A stretch of 38,454 nt of DNA, taken from contig JAIXRO010000213.1 in assembly GCA_027485145.1 (NCBI GenBank), positions 1-38,454 on the forward strand. Direction: 5' to 3'. Shown here one piece after another: positions 23,572 to 31,310 of the stretch. Each line of letters begins with the position of its first letter. Position 1 is the first letter of the stretch. Source of the DNA: Hyphomonadaceae bacterium (GTDB taxonomy: Bacteria; Pseudomonadota; Alphaproteobacteria; Caulobacterales; Hyphomonadaceae). A program made the position numbers and the translations under genes. The notes under the pieces are model-generated. The model searched no databases and had not been told where the DNA came from. It saw nothing but the letters and a program-made list of their open reading frames with translations.

Positions 23572-24987
23572 ATGCTGCAACAGCTCGGACAACTGCCGAT
23601 GGGCTGGCTGCTGATCGCCTTGATCGCCGTGTTCGGTTCGTCCGCATTTTTTCTCGGCCGGATGCGCGCCGAACGCCTGCTGATGAGCACGACCGGCCGC
23701 ATGCATTCGCGGCCGAACTATCACGGCTACTATGTCGCCATGTGGGCGACCGTGCCGGTTCTGGTCATTGCCTTTGCCTATGCAGTGTTCGGCGAAACGC
23801 TGACGCGCGGGCAGCTGGAACGCGAATTGCCGTCGTCGTTCTCGAGGCTGTCGCCGGTGGAACTGCAAAGCTATTTCGACTCCGTCCGTCTCGCGGCTGG
23901 CAGCGCGGCGAGTGCCGGCGCCGACCGTGTGTTCGAGGCGATCACGAACCGCTATCTCGAATTGCGCGGGCTTGTGAATGCCGCCACGCTGGTCATCCTT
24001 GGGCTCGTCGCCGCGTTTGGCATTTTCTGGGGGCAGAGCCGGCTCAAGTCCGACTTCCGTGCGCGGGCGCTCGTTGAGAACGGCATGGAACTCGTGCTGT
24101 TCCTCTGTGCAGGCGTCGCTATTGCCACTACAGCCGGCATCGTCCTGTCGCTGCTCTATGAAAGCCTTCTCTTCTTTCAGAAGGTCTCCGCCTGGGATTT
24201 CCTGACCGGCACGCGCTGGAACGCGCAGACGGAAGCCGAGTTCGGGGCTTTGCCACTGTTTTTCGGCACGTTCATGATCGCCCTGATCGCGATGCTGGTC
24301 GCCGCGCCAATCGGCCTGTTCTCGGCGATTTTCCTGTCCGAGTACGCCTCGCCAACGGCGCGGGCCTGGATCAAACCGATCCTCGAGATTCTCGCCGGCA
24401 TCCCGACCGTGGTGTATGGCTTCTTCGCCCTTCTCGTGGTCGCTCCGGGTATTCGCAGCGCCTCGATCTGGATCAACGAAACCGCCATCCAGCTCGGCCT
24501 CGCCAGTGAGCCGATCCTTGCGGCGCAGCCAACCAGCGCACTTGCCGCCGGACTCGTGATGGGGATCATGGTCATCCCCTTCGTGTCTTCGCTGTCGGAC
24601 GATGTGATCAACGCGGTTCCGCAGACCCTTCGCGATGCGGCCTACGCGCTCGGCGCCACGAAGTCCGAGACAGTCCAGCAAGTGGTGGTGCCTGCGGCGT
24701 TGCCGGGTATCATCGCAGCGCTTTTGCTTGCGGTTTCGCGCGCCATTGGCGAGACGATGATCGTGGTGATGGCGGCGGGCAAGAGCGCGCGTATCTCGAT
24801 GGACCCGACGTCGGACCTCACGACGATCACGGTGCAGATCGTGTCGCTGATGACCGGCGAGACAGGGTTCGACGATCCGAAGACTCTGTCTGCATTCGCC
24901 CTTGGCCTCGTCCTGTTCACGGTGACGCTGGCCTTCAACGTGGTGGCCCTGCGCGTGGTCAAGAAATACCGGGAAAAGTATGACTGA
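23572..24987 (+). CDS. pstC: Phosphate ABC transporter permease PstC
   Basis: The 471-residue inner-membrane permease is longer than E. coli PstC (about 319). An extra N-terminal part has a membrane segment (about 9-28) and further helices before the conserved permease domain (about 220-470), whose EAA loop reads NAVPQTLRDAAYALGAT. With PstA it forms the channel for high-affinity phosphate import. ATG 23572 is chosen because a TTG at 23512 lies inside the Pho box, upstream of the predicted transcript start; AGGG lies 6 bases before the ATG. The stop overlaps the pstA start. No pstS binding-protein gene precedes it here. Confidence 0.93.
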   Translation: MLQQLGQLPMGWLLIALIAVFGSSAFFLGRMRAERLLMSTTGRMHSRPNYHGYYVAMWATVPVLVIAFAYAVFGETLTRGQLERELPSSFSRLSPVELQSYFDSVRLAAGSAASAGADRVFEAITNRYLELRGLVNAATLVILGLVAAFGIFWGQSRLKSDFRARALVENGMELVLFLCAGVAIATTAGIVLSLLYESLLFFQKVSAWDFLTGTRWNAQTEAEFGALPLFFGTFMIALIAMLVAAPIGLFSAIFLSEYASPTARAWIKPILEILAGIPTVVYGFFALLVVAPGIRSASIWINETAIQLGLASEPILAAQPTSALAAGLVMGIMVIPFVSSLSDDVINAVPQTLRDAAYALGATKSETVQQVVVPAALPGIIAALLLAVSRAIGETMIVVMAAGKSARISMDPTSDLTTITVQIVSLMTGETGFDDPKTLSAFALGLVLFTVTLAFNVVALRVVKKYREKYD

Positions 24988-26560
24988 CACAGCCCGCAAC
25001 CCGGACTCGAAAGCCAAAGCCATGAAGCGGCTGAAAAAGCGCCGGGCAGCCGATGGCCGGTTTCGCTTTTACGGCTTGAGCGCGATCCTGACGGCGCTCG
25101 GCGCGCTGGCCGTGCTCGTGATCACGATCGGATCGCAGGCGCTTTCGGCGGCCACCTATCACGTCGTCAACTATGACATCACGCTCGATCCGGCCGTGAT
25201 CGCGCCGGAAGGCGCCGGGCGGCCCGAAGACATCGGCCGAAATGTCGAGGGCTTTTACGGCCTCGTGCGCGATAACCTGCTGGAGACGTTTCCGGAAGCC
25301 GCCGAGGACCGCGCCTCGCGCCGCGAAGTGGCGGACTTCGTCACCCGGCTTGCCGTGCTGCCCACCGCGCAAATGGTGGCGAAACAGCCGGAACTGGTTG
25401 GCACGCGGATCACGCTGACGGCGCCGCTGAACGACGATCTGGACCTTTACCTGAAGGGGCAGGGTGTTCGGGAACGCAAACTCGATGTCGGCGCGATTGC
25501 GTCGATCAAAGGCGAGGCGGAAGGGGGCTACCGCGTGACGGGAGCCGGCGCATTCGATGCGGTTGTTGCCGCGATGGCCGTCGCCGCAGCAGACTTGCCG
25601 GCAGATGCGCCCGAGCCGAGCGTTCTGCTCACCGCTGGGCCCAGCACGGGCCGGCTGACCGAGATTTCCGCCGGGAGCGCTCATCTTGAACTGCTGACCG
25701 GCAAAATCAGGGATTTTGCGCGCCTTCAATCCAAGGCGCGCCTGATCGTGGCCCTCGAAAGCGAACGCACGATCAGCGATCAGCAGATTGCCTGGACGCT
25801 GGCTCTGAAAGACATGGACCGGATCGACCGCGTGCCGCGCACGACGTTGCTGACAAACTCCGACAGCACCTATCCGGAGCTGGCGGGCGGCCTCGCGGCG
25901 ATCGTCGGATCGCTGTTGACCATGCTGATCACGGCGCTTGTAGCGATGCCGATCGGCATCCTGGCGGCGGTGTACCTCGAAGAGTTCGCGCCCAAGAACC
26001 GGGTCACGGAATTCATCGAGGTGAATATCAACAACCTCGCGGCGGTTCCCTCGATCGTATTCGGCTTGCTGGGCGCGGCGCTGTACATAAACTTCCTGGG
26101 CATGCCGCGCTCAGCGCCGCTGGTCGGCGGACTTGTGCTCGCGCTCATGACGTTTCCGGTGGTGATCATCGCCTCACGCGCCGCGCTGAAGGCAGTGCCG
26201 CCTTCCGTACGCTCCGGCGCACTGGCGGTCGGCGCCTCGCAGATGCAAACCGTGTTTCATCACGTTGTGCCCCTGGCTGCGCCGGGCATCCTGACCGGCG
26301 CCATCCTCGGGATGGCGCGCGCGCTCGGCGAATCCGCCCCGCTGCTGCTGATCGGGATGGTGGCGTTCGTCGGCGATGTGCCGCGGAGCCCGACGGACGA
26401 GTCGACGGTGATGCCGGTGCTGATCTTCAGCTGGTCGAACAATGCCGAACGGGCCTGGGAGCCGCTGACATCGGCGATGATTATCGTCCTGCTCGCCTTC
26501 CTTTTGCTGATGAACGGGCTCGTGGTATTCCTGCGGCGTAAATACGAACGGAGATGGTGA
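24980..26560 (+). CDS. pstA: Phosphate ABC transporter permease PstA (with N-terminal DUF3333 extension)
   Basis: The 526-residue permease is much longer than E. coli PstA (about 296). A Lys/Arg-rich start leads to a first membrane segment (about 32-55), then a roughly 230-residue soluble, presumably periplasmic region of DUF3333 type. The conserved permease domain follows (about 290-520) with the EAA loop [17 protein letters not shown]. The large periplasmic insert may contact the phosphate-binding protein. ATG 24980 overlaps the pstC stop by 8 bases. The TGA stop forms TGATG with the pstB start, so the three genes are translationally coupled. Confidence 0.95.
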   Translation: MTDTARNPDSKAKAMKRLKKRRAADGRFRFYGLSAILTALGALAVLVITIGSQALSAATYHVVNYDITLDPAVIAPEGAGRPEDIGRNVEGFYGLVRDNLLETFPEAAEDRASRREVADFVTRLAVLPTAQMVAKQPELVGTRITLTAPLNDDLDLYLKGQGVRERKLDVGAIASIKGEAEGGYRVTGAGAFDAVVAAMAVAAADLPADAPEPSVLLTAGPSTGRLTEISAGSAHLELLTGKIRDFARLQSKARLIVALESERTISDQQIAWTLALKDMDRIDRVPRTTLLTNSDSTYPELAGGLAAIVGSLLTMLITALVAMPIGILAAVYLEEFAPKNRVTEFIEVNINNLAAVPSIVFGLLGAALYINFLGMPRSAPLVGGLVLALMTFPVVIIASRAALKAVPPSVRSGALAVGASQMQTVFHHVVPLAAPGILTGAILGMARALGESAPLLLIGMVAFVGDVPRSPTDESTVMPVLIFSWSNNAERAWEPLTSAMIIVLLAFLLLMNGLVVFLRRKYERRW

Positions 26561-27381
26561 TGGATACGAGCCAGGGAAACCCGATGATGGATGACGGTCT
26601 CACCCTCCAGCGCACGAAAGATGGCGGTCCACGCATCGACTGCCGCAATATCAAGGTATTCTATGGCCAGGCCGAGGCCATCCATGATGTGTCGATGAGC
26701 TTCCCGGACCGGGCCGTGACGGCTCTGATCGGCCCGTCGGGTTGCGGCAAGTCCACGTTCCTGCGCTGCCTCAACCGGATGAACGACACGATCGAGAACT
26801 GCCGGGTCGAGGGCAAGATCCTGATGGACGGCGAAGATATCAATGACGCCGATGTTGATCCCGTTCTGCTGCGCTCGCGCGTCGGCATGGTGTTCCAGAA
26901 GCCGAACCCGTTCCCGAAATCGATCTATGACAATATCGCCTACGGTCCGCGCATCCATGGGCTGGCCAACGGCCGGGAAGATCTCGACGCGATTGTCGAG
27001 AAGAGCCTGCGGCGCGCCGGCCTCTGGGACGAGGTGAAGGATCGCCTGTCGGCGCCGGGAACCGGCCTGTCGGGCGGCCAGCAGCAGCGACTGTGCATTG
27101 CGCGCGCCATCGCGGTTCAGCCGGAAGTGATCCTGATGGACGAACCGTGCTCGGCTCTGGACCCGATCGCGACGGCCCGGATCGAGGAACTGATCGACGA
27201 ATTGCGCAACCGTTATTGCATCGTGATCGTGACCCACTCGATGCAGCAGGCGGCCCGCGTGTCCCAGCGCACGGCCTTCTTCCACCTCGGCAACCTGGTC
27301 GAAATGGGAGATACGGGGCAAATCTTCACGAATCCGCGTGAGAAGCGCACGGAAGACTACATCACAGGCCGATTCGGCTGA
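26560..27381 (+). CDS. pstB: Phosphate import ATP-binding protein PstB
   Basis: The 273-residue ABC ATPase energises the PstCA permease. Walker [10 protein letters not shown] is at 58-66, the signature LSGGQQQR at 170-177, Walker B ILMDEP has Asp194/Glu195, and the H-loop is VTHSM. The stretch [18 protein letters not shown] is a PstB hallmark. ATG 26560 is chosen because CGGAG lies 6 bases upstream and TGATG couples it to pstA; ATG 26554 would abut the site. An N-terminal extension of about 20 residues is present. phoU follows after 11 bp. Confidence 0.97.
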   Translation: MDTSQGNPMMDDGLTLQRTKDGGPRIDCRNIKVFYGQAEAIHDVSMSFPDRAVTALIGPSGCGKSTFLRCLNRMNDTIENCRVEGKILMDGEDINDADVDPVLLRSRVGMVFQKPNPFPKSIYDNIAYGPRIHGLANGREDLDAIVEKSLRRAGLWDEVKDRLSAPGTGLSGGQQQRLCIARAIAVQPEVILMDEPCSALDPIATARIEELIDELRNRYCIVIVTHSMQQAARVSQRTAFFHLGNLVEMGDTGQIFTNPREKRTEDYITGRFG

Positions 27382-27392
27382 GCGGAGTTTCC

Positions 27393-28079
27393 ATGTCAGA
27401 TCACATCGTTTCGGCCTATTCCGAAGAACTCGAACGCCTTTCGGCCGAGCTTCTGAAGATGGGCGGCATCGTCGAGACGATGATCACAGACGCTTGCCGA
27501 GCGCTGGTGTCGAATGATCTGGAGCTTGCGAAGGAAGTGGTACTCCGCGATCCGCTGGTCGATGCGATCGAGGCGGATGCCGAGCGTCAGATCGTGTCAC
27601 TTATCGCGCGCCGTCAGCCGATGGGGCATGACCTGCGGATGATCCTGTCGGCCATGAAGATTTCCAGCGAGCTGGAACGCATCGGCGACTTGTCGAAGAA
27701 CATCGCCAAACGCGCCCAGCGCCTGGATGAGAACGTCAATGTGGAAATGCGCAACGCGATCACCCGCATGGCCCAGCCGGTCTCGCGCCAGCTGAAGGAT
27801 GTGCTGAACGCTTACGCGACCGGCAGCGCTGACAAGGCCAAGGCTGTGTGGAGCGCGGATGACGACATCGACCTGCACTATAACGCCGTCTTCCGCGAAA
27901 TGCTGACCCACCTCGTCGAGGACCCGCGCCGGATCACCGCCGGCGCGCACATGCTGTTCATGGCAAAGAACCTCGAGCGCATCGGCGACCACTGCACGAA
28001 CATCGCGGAATTCGTTTATTATCAGGCCGTTGGGGACTACCTGTCGGAACTCGAACGGCCAAAGCAAAACCAGATTTGA
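27393..28079 (+). CDS. phoU: Phosphate signalling regulator PhoU
   Basis: The 228-residue all-helical protein has two PhoU repeats (about 10-110 and 120-215), with conserved metal-binding motifs ELERIGDLSKNIAKR and NLERIGDHCTNIAE. PhoU links PstB/C status to the PhoR-PhoB sensor pair and keeps the Pho response off when phosphate is ample. GCGGAG precedes the ATG. It lies between pstB and phoB, 37 bp before phoB, as in many alphaproteobacteria. phoR is not in the window. Confidence 0.96.
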   Translation: MSDHIVSAYSEELERLSAELLKMGGIVETMITDACRALVSNDLELAKEVVLRDPLVDAIEADAERQIVSLIARRQPMGHDLRMILSAMKISSELERIGDLSKNIAKRAQRLDENVNVEMRNAITRMAQPVSRQLKDVLNAYATGSADKAKAVWSADDDIDLHYNAVFREMLTHLVEDPRRITAGAHMLFMAKNLERIGDHCTNIAEFVYYQAVGDYLSELERPKQNQI

Positions 28080-28116
28080 GGCCTGAAGGGCCACCGGGAT
28101 CAATGGAGCCCAACAC

Positions 28117-28803
28117 ATGAAGCCTTATGTGCTGATCGCAGAAGACGAGAAAGCCGTATCCGAACTTCTGCTCTATAATCTTCGCAAGGAAGACTATGAT
28201 GTCGGCGTCGCGATGGACGGCGAAGAAACGCTGATGATGATTGACGAGCGCACGCCGGACTTGCTGCTGCTTGACTGGATGTTGCCGAAAGTCAGCGGGA
28301 TCGAGATCTGCCGCCGGGTTCGCACCGGCGGAGCTAACCCCAACCTGCCGATCATCATGCTGACGGCGCGGGGGGAGGAGAGCGACCGGATTCGCGGCCT
28401 CGACACGGGTGCGGACGATTACGTGACAAAGCCGTTCTCGACGACCGAGTTGATGGCACGTGTGCGCGCCGTGCTGCGCCGCATCCGGCCGGGACTGAAG
28501 GAAGATCGCATCACGGTCGGCGATATCGAGATCGACCGGGTGGCCCACCGCGTGACCCGTCAGGGCGATGACATTCACCTCGGCCCCACGGAATTCCGTC
28601 TGCTGGATTATTTCATGCAGCATCCGGGCCGGGTGTTCTCGCGCGAGCAACTGCTCGACACGGTCTGGGGCTCCGACGTGTATGTCGAGGCCCGCACGGT
28701 GGATGTGCATGTCGGGCGTCTGCGCAAGGCGCTGCGCAACGCGGGCGGCGATGATCCGATCCGGACCGTGCGCTCGGCCGGTTACGCGCTGCGCGAGGAC
28801 TGA
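28117..28803 (+). CDS. phoB: Phosphate regulon response regulator PhoB
   Basis: The 228-residue OmpR-family regulator has a receiver domain (1-120) with acidic pocket Glu9/Asp10, phospho-acceptor Asp53, Thr82 and Lys104. A winged-helix DNA-binding domain follows (about 130-228), with RVFSREQLLDTVWG and the TVDVHVGRLRKAL recognition helix. Phosphorylated PhoB binds Pho boxes; the candidate site before pstC would give autoregulation. GGAG lies 9 bases before the ATG. Its stop lies in the left arm of a terminator hairpin. The cognate kinase PhoR must lie elsewhere. Confidence 0.96.
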   Translation: MKPYVLIAEDEKAVSELLLYNLRKEDYDVGVAMDGEETLMMIDERTPDLLLLDWMLPKVSGIEICRRVRTGGANPNLPIIMLTARGEESDRIRGLDTGADDYVTKPFSTTELMARVRAVLRRIRPGLKEDRITVGDIEIDRVAHRVTRQGDDIHLGPTEFRLLDYFMQHPGRVFSREQLLDTVWGSDVYVEARTVDVHVGRLRKALRNAGGDDPIRTVRSAGYALRED

Positions 28804-28829
28804 CGGAGGCCGCTGCCGGCCCCCGTCAG
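28800..28829. terminator. Terminator hairpin after phoB
   Basis: CTGACGGAGGCC (28800-28811) and GGCCCCCGTCAG (28818-28829) pair over 12 positions with one A/C mismatch, around a 6-nt loop. The phoB TGA lies inside the left arm. It sits between convergent genes and can serve both strands, though no T-run follows. Confidence 0.7.
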
Positions 28830-28836
28830 CGATGCG

Positions 28837-29532
28837 TCAGCCGAACACCTCGGCCAGGAAGGTCTTCAGGTAAGCGAAGCTGCGACGGTCCGTATCGGCG
28901 TGATACTGCGTTGCGTCGCCGGTCGCGCCAACCGTTGTGAACGCGTGCGTGGCCAGGCCGTGAGCGTGCAGCTGCCAGTCGGAACCTGCGAACTCCTTCG
29001 CGATGGCAAGCACGTCTTCGGGCGTTGCCATGGGATCGTTCCAGCCGTGCTCAATCAGAACCTTTGCCTTGATCTTCGGTGCGGGAATGTTTTCGGCGGG
29101 GCGAAACAATCCGTGGAAGGAGGCGACACCCAGCACGTCCTGGCCGGCGCGCGCCATGTCGAGGACGCACAGGCCGCCGAAGCAGAAGCCGATGGCGGCT
29201 GTTTTCGAGGCGTTCACGCCGGGCTGTGACTTGGCGGCGGCGATGCCGCCGGCGAGACGCTTCTGAAGTTCGGGCCGGTTGCCGACCAGCGGGTACATCA
29301 GGCCCTCGTTCTCGGCCTGCGTGGTGCCGCGCTTGCCCTTGCCGTAAACGTCAATTGCGAAGGCCGCGTAGCCAAACTCATCCGCGATGATCTGCGCTTT
29401 CTGTTTCTCGTTCGCGCCCAGACCACCCCAGGCGTGGGCGATGACGACCACCGGCAGGTTCGCTGAACCGGCGGGCTTCACGAACCAGCCTTCGTAGGTC
29501 TCCCCGTCGATCTGATAATCCACTGCGCTCAT
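28837..29532 (-). CDS. Dienelactone hydrolase family protein
   Basis: The 231-residue alpha/beta hydrolase has the Cys-Asp-His triad of the dienelactone hydrolase family: Cys117 in GFCFGG, Asp166 in HGWNDPM and His196 in LATHAF. The HAWGGL segment (33-38) forms the oxyanion region. Classical members open dienelactone in chloroaromatic breakdown, but most homologues have undefined ester substrates, and no aromatic-degradation genes surround it. GAGGAG lies 8 bases upstream of the ATG. No signal peptide is seen, so it is cytosolic. It diverges from the phasin gene with a 146-bp gap in which no clear promoter was resolved. Confidence 0.9.
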   Translation of the reverse strand: MSAVDYQIDGETYEGWFVKPAGSANLPVVVIAHAWGGLGANEKQKAQIIADEFGYAAFAIDVYGKGKRGTTQAENEGLMYPLVGNRPELQKRLAGGIAAAKSQPGVNASKTAAIGFCFGGLCVLDMARAGQDVLGVASFHGLFRPAENIPAPKIKAKVLIEHGWNDPMATPEDVLAIAKEFAGSDWQLHAHGLATHAFTTVGATGDATQYHADTDRRSFAYLKTFLAEVFG

Positions 29533-29678
29533 GGTGTGCTCCTCTGCTGACGTTCAAGGCTGTCGATAGAGCGCAAAGCGCCCGCAGTTCAAGGCAAACC
29601 GCGATTAGTATGCGCTTTCTAGACTTTTTCCCTAAGCCGGGCCGCATGAAGTCAACTTACCTGGAAAAGGAGCCTCCC

Positions 29679-30491
29679 ATGGCGAAGAAACCGGTGAAAT
29701 CCAAAGCGCGTGCCAAGGCAGCTGCCGTTGGCAAGCAAGTCGAAACCCAATCGGCTGAAACGGCCTACAAGATCTGGCTCGCTGGCGTGGGCGCTTATGG
29801 CAAAGCCTACGATACGGCCGTTGCCGGCGCCAATGTGCTGAACAAGCAATCGGCCGATGTGTTCGAAGACCTCGTGAAACGCGGTGCCGAAATCGAGAGC
29901 GACGTGCGCTCGCGCCTCGCAGCGAATGAGCGTGTGGCCGGTGCATCCAAGCAGGTTTCGAAGACGATCGAGCAGGTCCGTGACCTGCAGGCGCAGGCCC
30001 GCGAGCAGTTCGAAGCCCGCCTTGAGCGGATGCGCGGCCTGGTTGGTGTGAAGAGCCTCGGCTCGGTGCGCGAAACCTTTGCCCGCCAGATCGACAAGCT
30101 GGAAGACGAAGTGGCCGCTGTCACCTCGAAAGCCCGCGCGAAGGTTGCTGATGCGGATCTGAAATCGCGGATCGCGCGCCTCTCGGCCGAGATTGAAGCC
30201 GTTGCCGGCGAAACCGGTTCGGAAGTTGCGAAGACTGCCAAGAAGGCCGCCCGCAAGACGACCAAAGCCGTGAAAGCCGCGTTTGCCGCATCGGAAGATG
30301 CTGATGACCTGACGCAGGCTGCCGGCATCGGTCCGGCGCTGGCCAAGAAACTGAACGCAGAAGGCCTGACGCGCTTTGCGCAGCTGGCCGCGCTGAAGAA
30401 AGCGGAGCTCGAAGCCCTCGATGCCAAAGTGGCTGGCCGCGGCCGAGTTGCAAAGGCAGCCTGGTCGAAACTGGCGAAGGCCGCCGTCTGA
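29679..30491 (+). CDS. PHA granule-associated protein (PhaF/PhaI-type phasin) with C-terminal HhH domain
   Basis: The 270-residue protein starts with a Lys/Ala-rich segment, then the phasin core with the signature YKIWLAGVGAYGKAYD (about 30-45) and long amphipathic coiled helices (about 45-190). A Lys/Ala-rich hinge (KKAARKTTKAVKAAF, about 188-202) follows, then a helix-hairpin-helix-like module, AAGIGPALAKKLNAEGLTRF (about 212-231), to the end. Phasins coat PHA granules; PhaF of pseudomonads also binds DNA through a histone-like tail and spreads granules at division. Here the basic hinge plus HhH could play that DNA-binding role. ATG 29679 has AAAGGAG upstream. The gene converges on phaD over a perfect terminator hairpin. 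Confidence 0.88.
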   Translation: MAKKPVKSKARAKAAAVGKQVETQSAETAYKIWLAGVGAYGKAYDTAVAGANVLNKQSADVFEDLVKRGAEIESDVRSRLAANERVAGASKQVSKTIEQVRDLQAQAREQFEARLERMRGLVGVKSLGSVRETFARQIDKLEDEVAAVTSKARAKVADADLKSRIARLSAEIEAVAGETGSEVAKTAKKAARKTTKAVKAAFAASEDADDLTQAAGIGPALAKKLNAEGLTRFAQLAALKKAELEALDAKVAGRGRVAKAAWSKLAKAAV

Positions 30492-30499
30492 TCAAGTCG

Positions 30500-30526
30500 A
30501 TAGGGCGGGATGATCTCCCGCCCTAT
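30500..30526. terminator. Bidirectional terminator, phasin/phaD
   Basis: ATAGGGCGGGA (30500-30510) and TCCCGCCCTAT (30516-30526) are perfect 11-bp arms around a 5-nt loop. It starts 8 bases after the phasin stop and contains the TAG stop of the convergent regulator. Confidence 0.82.
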
Positions 30527-31155
30527 ACCTTTGTGTCCTCGAAATGCCGGATCATGCGCGCGAGGGCGGCCGGCGCAGCCTCGCCCATATAGGGCACCAT
30601 GAGGCACATCACCTGGAAAACCGTCTTGTGGATGAGGGCAGGGCCGTCATGGACCTCTTTGGTGAGCGCATCCCCGGCAAGCCAGAACGTCAGCGTTGTG
30701 ATGATCTGATCCGCCAGCGTACTTTTCAGGCGCTTGTCGACGCGGATCAATCCAAGCCGTTCGAGATCGTCCAGAATCCGCGCGATATTGTTCCGTTTCG
30801 CTGCGACGAGACTGCGAAACCTCACGGCGAGATCGGGGTAGCGCGCCAGAAGACCGGCGATATCCCGGTAGAAGAAGCGGAAGTCGTAGATCTCTTCGAG
30901 CAGGATGTAGATATAGACCCAGTTATCCTCGATGGAGGCGACCCCGCCCTTGGAGCCGCGCAGGATCACGCGCATCTCTTCCTCGAACCGGTCAAACAGG
31001 GCGCGGATGATCGCGTCCTTGCCCTTGAAATGGTAATAAAGGTTTCCCGGGCTGATCTCGAGCGTATTGGCGATATCGACAGACGACAGCCCGCTTTCCC
31101 CCTCCTCGTTGAAGAGAAGAAGGCTGACTTCAAGTATCCGGTCGCGCGTTTTCAT
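30523..31155 (-). CDS. phaD: TetR-family regulator, PhaD-like
   Basis: The 210-residue protein has an N-terminal helix-turn-helix (about 5-50) with KTRDRILE and the recognition segment LEISPGNLYYHFKGK, followed by a helical ligand domain. The start closely resembles the PhaD regulator of pseudomonad medium-chain PHA clusters, which activates phaC and phaI promoters in response to a fatty-acid-derived ligand; this is by recall of the family. It lies between the phasin and synthase genes, divergent from phaC. ATG 31155 is chosen; a GTG at 31161 is the alternative, and neither has a clear Shine-Dalgarno. A near-perfect palindrome about 45 bp upstream is a candidate operator. Confidence 0.85.
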   Translation of the reverse strand: MKTRDRILEVSLLLFNEEGESGLSSVDIANTLEISPGNLYYHFKGKDAIIRALFDRFEEEMRVILRGSKGGVASIEDNWVYIYILLEEIYDFRFFYRDIAGLLARYPDLAVRFRSLVAAKRNNIARILDDLERLGLIRVDKRLKSTLADQIITTLTFWLAGDALTKEVHDGPALIHKTVFQVMCLMVPYMGEAAPAALARMIRHFEDTKV

Positions 31156-31197
31156 GGCCACGCTGGCAGTTTGACAGCTAAATCTGACTGTGAAACG

Positions 31198-31215
31198 AAT
31201 TTTACGAGTAAATTT
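31198..31215. promoter_or_regulatory. Palindromic operator candidate between phaD and phaC
   Basis: TTTACGAGTAAA (31201-31212) is a 5-2-5 palindrome, and the flanking AAT/TTT adds two more matched pairs. It lies in the 155-bp divergent region, 43-60 bp upstream of phaD and about 100 bp upstream of phaC. This suits a TetR-family dimer. Confidence 0.5.
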
Positions 31216-31310
31216 ACCACGGTCTTTTTGCGAGATGGCAAGAGAGCGGGGTTAGAACGGCGACTGGCGGACCATTGCCAGGAGAGACCGGCGGCACCTG
31301 GGAGGGCAGA

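Noticed and set aside
23539-25023. 494-codon minus-strand frame antisense to pstC
   Set aside because: Charged low-complexity translation opposite a clear permease; no start site or family.
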